A stretch of 64,000 nucleotides of DNA from Arabidopsis thaliana. Its lineage: Eukaryota; Streptophyta; Magnoliopsida; Brassicales; Brassicaceae. How positions within the stretch are numbered: position 1 is the stretch's first letter; each line of letters opens with the position of its first letter. Shown here piece after piece: positions 58,889 to 64,000 of the stretch. The stretch spans positions 16,715,443-16,779,442 of the forward strand of contig NC_003071.7 of NCBI RefSeq assembly GCF_000001735.4, in the 5' to 3' direction. The notes beneath the pieces were generated by a model. It had not been told where the DNA came from. It saw only the letters and a program-made list of their open reading frames with translations, and did no database searches. A program made the position numbers and the translations under genes.

Positions 58889-60068
58889 GAAGCAGAAAGA
58901 AAGATGTGGGATTTATATTGCTTTTGTCTTCTGGGCCTCTCTACACAGAATCTAACAAATCTGGCAATAATTCTTTGATTTGTGTTTGACCCATAGTTTG
59001 GTTACTAGTATATGTTTTTTTATGTTCTTTTTTTCTTTGTCATTCTCTTGTCCTTCGTGACACTATGTAATGATTAAAAGCAAATAATTGATGCATGAGT
59101 TCAAATGTTCTTTGAAGGATCCATCTTATTAGCTTTGTAATTGTTGTGATATCTTAATCTTATTGGTTACGTATTTCAAGTGCTTTAGAAAAAATGGGCC
59201 TAAGAGATTTTGGGGAGCTTTTTTGGCTTGTTATTTTCCTCACATATACAACTTGCAGCTTATTATTTATTGAAAATCTTTTCTTATCTAGATTCAAAAA
59301 GATTTCCACAAATTTTAATTAACGACCCCTGATTACAAAGAAACCTACCCAAAGTCAAATTTTGTCCATAATTTCTATCGTGTAGGACACTAAAAAGTAA
59401 AAACTCATACCTAATTGGTTTCTAGTAGAAACGGTCAGTGCACTATCTTTCTTTCAGGTTATCGAAGGAAAAAAGATCAGTAGAGTAGCATCGTTAATAG
59501 TAGAGTTAAGAAAAGCATGTAACATGTGGTCTACTTTTTATTTCACAGAAAAATACCATACCATGTGATAATGTCGCATAAAATCTTTACTTTTCCGGTG
59601 TTATCGATGTGTGTTAATGCTAAATACCCGAAACAATTTCAAGACTCAATTTTGAACTATCGAATAGAATTCTTCTAAAATGGATGAGGAAAAAGTCGCT
59701 GGTTTAAGTCGTGCGACCCTCAAAATAAAGTTAGGAATATAATCACAAGCTGCATACTTTCATTAATCAATTTAAAAAGAAACGACTAACTTTATTCTTT
59801 CTTTGCCAAACTCCATAATTAGTTAAGTCTATGAATGAATGTGAAGAGAGAGTTTTACATTTAAAATTGTAAAGGGCAAATTATAGAAAATTCTGTGTCC
59901 ACCAATTAGGCTTGGCTCTTTAACTCACTGTTCTCAATCTTTAATAATCCCCATCTTCTTTTCTCCTATATGATTATCTCTCTTTCCTTCGTGCGTGTTA
60001 TCTCTCTGAGCCACATGCCGACACTTACATAACTGTTGACCAAGTCTCTCTTCCTTCTTTATCAAATC
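58889..60068. other. CZF1 3' region and TBL28 promoter
   Basis: 1.2 kb with the CZF1 3' untranslated region at the left and a C/T-rich TBL28 leader near 59940-60060. No other features were recognised. Confidence 0.5.
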
Positions 60069-61699
60069 ATGCAACCTTCAAGAACAAGAGTTTCATTTTT
60101 TGAAACAGGAGAGACCATGAAGCAAAGAAAGAAGAGTTATCTCTCAATCTTCGTGATCTTCTTCTCTCTTTTCTTCTTCGGGATCTTCATGTACAATGAC
60201 AACCTCAAATCCTCCATTGCTGACTTCACATCTTCGAACCCATTCTCTAGTTCATTTGTGGAGTTGCCGCCGGATGAGTGTGATCTGTTCACCGGTCAAT
60301 GGGTTTTCGACAACAAGACATATCCATTGTATAAAGAAGAAGAGTGTGAGTTCTTGACGGAGCAAGTGACTTGTTTAAGAAACGGAAGGAAAGATTCTTT
60401 GTTTCAGAATTGGAGATGGCAACCTAGAGACTGTTCTTTACCAAAGTAAAGCTAATGTTTCAAGATGCCCTGTTTTTATCCGGTTTGATCGAATTGGTAT
60501 TTAACAATTGTCTGTTTTATGATTGGTTTGATGAAGATTCAATGCAAGAGTGTTGTTAGAGAAGCTGAGGAACAAGAGATTGATGTTTGTCGGTGACTCG
60601 TTAAACCGGAACCAATGGGAATCAATGGTTTGTTTGGTTCAATCAGTGATTCCTCCCGGTAGAAAAAGCTTAAACCAGACCGGTTCACTCACTGTTTTCA
60701 AAATCCAGGTAATAAACATTAATCCACTTGTGTGACACTGACACTAATGACATTATTTTTATAGTTTCTTACTTTCTTGGGATATGCAAAACTGAAATTT
60801 AAAATAGGACTATAACGCGACGGTGGAGTTTTATTGGGCGCCATTTTTGGTGGAATCAAATTCAGACGATCCGGAAAAGCACAGTATAATCGACCGTATA
60901 ATAATGCCAGAGTCCATCGAGAAGCATGGAGTCAACTGGATAGGCGTTGACTTTCTTGTCTTCAATAGTTACATCTGGTGGATGAATACTGTCTCCATCA
61001 AAGTCCTGTAAGTAGTAATGTTATAGTATACACACTCACACATACTTATGTATTGAATATCCTAGGATTGAAGATTTGTGATGATGGAAACAGACGTGGA
61101 TCGTTCGATGATGGGGACACAGAGTATGATGAGATCAAACGGCCAATAGCGTACGAGAGGGTGTTGAGGACATTGGGAGATTGGGTGGACCATAACATTG
61201 ATCCTCTAAGTACAACTGTTTTCTTCATGAGCATGTCTCCTCTTCACATCAAGTAATAAATTTCTCCCATCCATAACATTTTTTTTTTGTATCTAATGTT
61301 TATATTTGATTGTTGTTCTGTTTTTGTTTTAGGAGCTCAGATTGGGCTAATCCTGAGGGTATAAGGTGTGCTTTAGAGACAACACCGATCTTGAACATGT
61401 CTTTCAACGTGGCTTACGGGCAGTTTTCCGCGGTGGGGACGGATTACAGGCTGTTTCCGGTGGCGGAAAACGTTACACAGTCTCTAAAAGTTCCTATTCA
61501 TTTCCTCAACATTACTGCATTGTCTGAGTATCGTAAAGATGCACATACTTCGGTTTACACGATCAAGCAAGGCAAGTTGCTGACGCGGGAGCAGCAAAAC
61601 GATCCAGCCAATTTTGCTGATTGCATACACTGGTGCTTACCAGGCCTTCCTGATACATGGAATGAGTTTCTCTATACACATATTATTTCTCGAAGATGA
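60069..61699 (+). CDS. TBL28: TRICHOME BIREFRINGENCE-LIKE 28, xylan O-acetyltransferase
   Basis: Exons 60069-60445, 60537-60708, 60808-61007, 61094-61252 and 61333-61699 give 424 residues. Golgi type II membrane protein that transfers acetyl to xylan xylose (2-O/3-O). A short cytosolic tail is followed by a membrane anchor at about 27-42 ([15 protein letters not shown]). The TBL domain starts [12 protein letters not shown]; the GDS motif is [15 protein letters not shown], and the second catalytic motif DxxH is [12 protein letters not shown]. The start at 60069 is chosen because its N-terminal extension resembles that of TBL29; an alternative in-frame ATG is at 60117. Followed after 306 bases by its paralogue. 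Confidence 0.94.
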
Positions 61700-62005
61700 G
61701 ATTCTTTCATCCTCTTTTTTGGTTTAAAAAAATTCTTGTGATGTATATAGGACAGAGATTCAAGGGATTTGAAGTTAGCCAAGTAAGGCTAAAAATTTGT
61801 TGAATAAAGTGTACAATTCACAGGGAAACACAGATACTATAATTTCAGTAAATGACAAGATTAGTAGGTGTGTATTATCAGCTACATGATTGTAAAAGAT
61901 GTTGAAGTAGTTGAAGTTAAAACGTTTTGATAGACCAACTACGACCCAACATTCATTAATGTCAAAACCAATTTTCTCATATCGCCAGAAACCGAACACA
62001 ACGAG
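61700..62005. other. Short spacer between TBL28 and TBL30
   Basis: 306 bases must hold the TBL28 3' end and the TBL30 promoter and leader. No TATA box was assigned. The spacing fits a tandem duplication with a compact promoter. Confidence 0.5.
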
Positions 62006-63621
62006 ATGAAGCAAACTGACGGCAGAGAAAGGAAAGCTTACCTTTCTCTGCTATACTTTGCAGTCATTCTTCTTCCCGTATTCCTTCTCGGATGCTATCT
62101 GTACAACGAGAAGCAGCTGAGGGTTGGCCAGTTTCAGGAATTCAATACACATAACCTGCAAGAACACATCACTCCACTACAACAAAGCAAAGAAGATAAA
62201 GACAAGAAGACTGATCTTGTTCCATTAGAATTCTGTGATGTTTTCACAGGAAAATGGGTTCTTGATAACGTCACACATCCTTTATACAAAGAAGATGAAT
62301 GTGAGTTTCTATCAGAGTGGGTGGCTTGTACAAGAAACGGGAGGCCAGACTCTAAGTACCAGAAATGGAGATGGCAACCTCAAGATTGCTCTTTGCCAAG
62401 GTCAGTCCCAGCTTTCTGAGAACAAAAATAAGCAAAATGAATAACACTTTCTTCTTCTCTCAATATTCTTTCTTTTTTCGGGTTCTAGGTTCGACAGTAA
62501 GCTGCTGCTAGAGAAACTCAGGGGAAAGAAACTAATGTTCATTGGTGATTCAATACATTACAATCAGTGGCAATCCATGGTTTGTATGGTTCAATCCGTG
62601 ATTCCCTCAGGCAAAAAGACCTTAAAACACACAGCACAAATGTCCATCTTCAACATAGAGGTATTAAAGACTATCTTCTATGCAAAAAGACAATAATCCA
62701 AGAAGCAAAAGAACTCCAAATCTTACCTTCTCTACTATTCTGAATGTGTAGGAGTACAATGCAACCATATCATTTTACTGGGCACCTTTCCTAGTCGAAT
62801 CAAATGCTGATCCTCCAGACAAGAGAGACGGGAAGACCGATCCAGTAATCATTCCTAATTCAATCTCGAAACACGGCGAGAACTGGAAAGACGCAGACTA
62901 CCTCATATTCAACACCTACATATGGTGGACTAGACATTCCACGATCAAAGTTCTGTAAGTGATAAACGATCTCTCTACCAAGTTCCAAACTTTCAAATTT
63001 GCCAATCTTGATGAAGTTTTCTACTTTGATGCATGAAGAAAACAAGAATCTTTCAACAAAGGAGACTCAAAAGAGTACAATGAAATCGGAATCTATATAG
63101 TATACAAACAAGTGTTATCAACATGGACAAAATGGCTAGAACAAAACATCAACCCAAGTCAAACATCTATCTTCTTCAGCAGCATGTCACCAACTCATAT
63201 CAGGTACTAAATCATCAAACACCCATAAAAATCAAAACTTTACAGAGACTGATCCTTTTCAGTTGCAAACAGAAGTTCAGATTGGGGATTCAATGAAGGA
63301 AGCAAATGTGAAAAAGAGACAGAACCAATACTAAACATGTCAAAACCAATAAATGTTGGAACAAATCGAAGACTTTACGAAATCGCACTGAATGCGACCA
63401 AATCTACAAAAGTGCCGATTCATTTCCTCAACATAACGACTATGTCAGAGTATAGAAAAGATGGGCATACCTCATTTTACGGTTCGATAAATGGGAAACT
63501 CATGACGCCGGAGCAGAAGTTAGATCCGAGAACTTTTGCTGATTGTTATCATTGGTGTCTTCCGGGATTGCCTGATTCATGGAACGAGTTGCTCTCTCTG
63601 TATATCATCTACAAAATTTAA
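62006..63621 (+). CDS. TBL30: TRICHOME BIREFRINGENCE-LIKE 30, xylan O-acetyltransferase
   Basis: Exons 62006-62400, 62489-62660, 62752-62954, 63039-63203 and 63273-63621 give 427 residues, with the same intron positions and phases as TBL28. N-terminal anchor at about 12-32 ([20 protein letters not shown]), TBL domain starting [12 protein letters not shown], DxxH motif in [14 protein letters not shown]. The GDS motif reads [15 protein letters not shown] instead of the usual [11 protein letters not shown], so Leu-Asn-Arg is replaced by Ile-His-Tyr next to the catalytic Ser. The catalytic Ser, Asp and His are intact. TBL28 and TBL30 have been shown to acetylate xylan. Confidence 0.94.
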
Positions 63622-64000
63622 ATGTTTTTTCTGATTGAATGTGAGAATTTGCAAACACCAGATTCCTTCTTCATCGGGAACGTCAAAAAGTCACCGGAAG
63701 AGACGAGAGAGCGACGGCGAAGTAGAGAGAACATTCTAAACCGGTTTAGTGTTTTAAATAAAATACCGTGAATTATCGGTTTAGCTGAGAGCGACTATTG
63801 CTGAAACCGGTCTAGTCTTACCAAATTTCTACCTATTTTTCCTTTGGTCAACAAACGTTATATCGACAGTCAAATTGCGGTTGGATGTATTTAATACCAA
63901 ATTATTGAAACCGTTATGTATGATTTGATAACGCATTAAACCGTTTTGTAAGAACAAAATTGAACGTTTGTGAGAATTTTCTTTATCCATTTAATAACAT
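63622..64000. other. TBL30 3' flank
   Basis: 379 bases of A/T-rich flank with several AAACCGGT-type units (63739-63945). No gene seen before the window ends. Confidence 0.5.

Overview
This is plant nuclear DNA. Genes have several exons with short GT-AG introns, the spacers are A/T-rich, and almost every gene belongs to a family I recognise. The products and their order match one stretch of Arabidopsis thaliana chromosome 2, about At2g40030 to At2g40160. I make that assignment from memory of the proteins; no search was run. I found no bacterial-type operon, CRISPR array, rRNA gene or intact transposon.

Layout. 1-7964 (+): RNA polymerase V largest subunit NRPE1 without its first exon, including the WG/GW Argonaute platform, a DeCL-like domain and a Gln-Ser tail. 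8477-10306 (-): an intronless DC1 Cys/His-rich gene. 11122-12559 (+): clathrin light chain CLC2. 12936-15718 (-): a basic Ser/Thr/Pro-rich protein of the microtubule-associated type. 19103-19438 (-): clock gene ELF4. 20661-20910 (+): a decayed DC1 fragment. 21092-21450 (-): a small plant protein of unknown role. 22243-24861 (-): ABC1-like kinase ATH9. 27665-29013 (+): a four-helix membrane protein. 30442-31748 (+): antenna protein LHCB4.3. 32717-33915 (+): a Yippee zinc-binding protein. 34812-35464 (+): an Ole e 1-like secreted protein. 36340-38869 (+): phospholipase C PLC6. 39695-41816 (-): a DYRK-type kinase. 50588-53632 (+): strigolactone/karrikin-type repressor SMXL8. 57095-58888 (+): tandem CCCH zinc finger CZF1. 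60069-61699 and 62006-63621 (+): the tandem paralogues TBL28 and TBL30.

The genes do not form a pathway. The only functional neighbours are TBL28 and TBL30, head-to-tail duplicates with the same five-exon plan that both act on xylan acetylation. Coding exons were joined by hand from splice signals. Every internal exon set keeps frame, and the NRPE1 total (1943 residues here) agrees with the known 1976-residue protein less its first 33.

I found no convincing new biological system. The best leads are outside the annotated genes: (a) an orphan 63-codon open frame antisense to the NRPE1 3' side; (b) a copia-type LTR with an adjoining primer-binding site, missed by gene annotation because the internal region is gone; (c) four tiny poly(A)- or poly(T)-bearing inserts flanked by direct repeats, which look like extreme 5'-truncated retroinsertions; (d) a compact ELF4 promoter in which paired evening-element-like motifs flank the TATA box, with an FHY3-type site further out; (e) upstream open frames overlapping the PLC6 and SMXL8 starts; (f) a GC-AG intron in PLC6. 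The 8.8 kb gap at 41817-50587 is unusually long for this gene-dense region and I cannot explain it.
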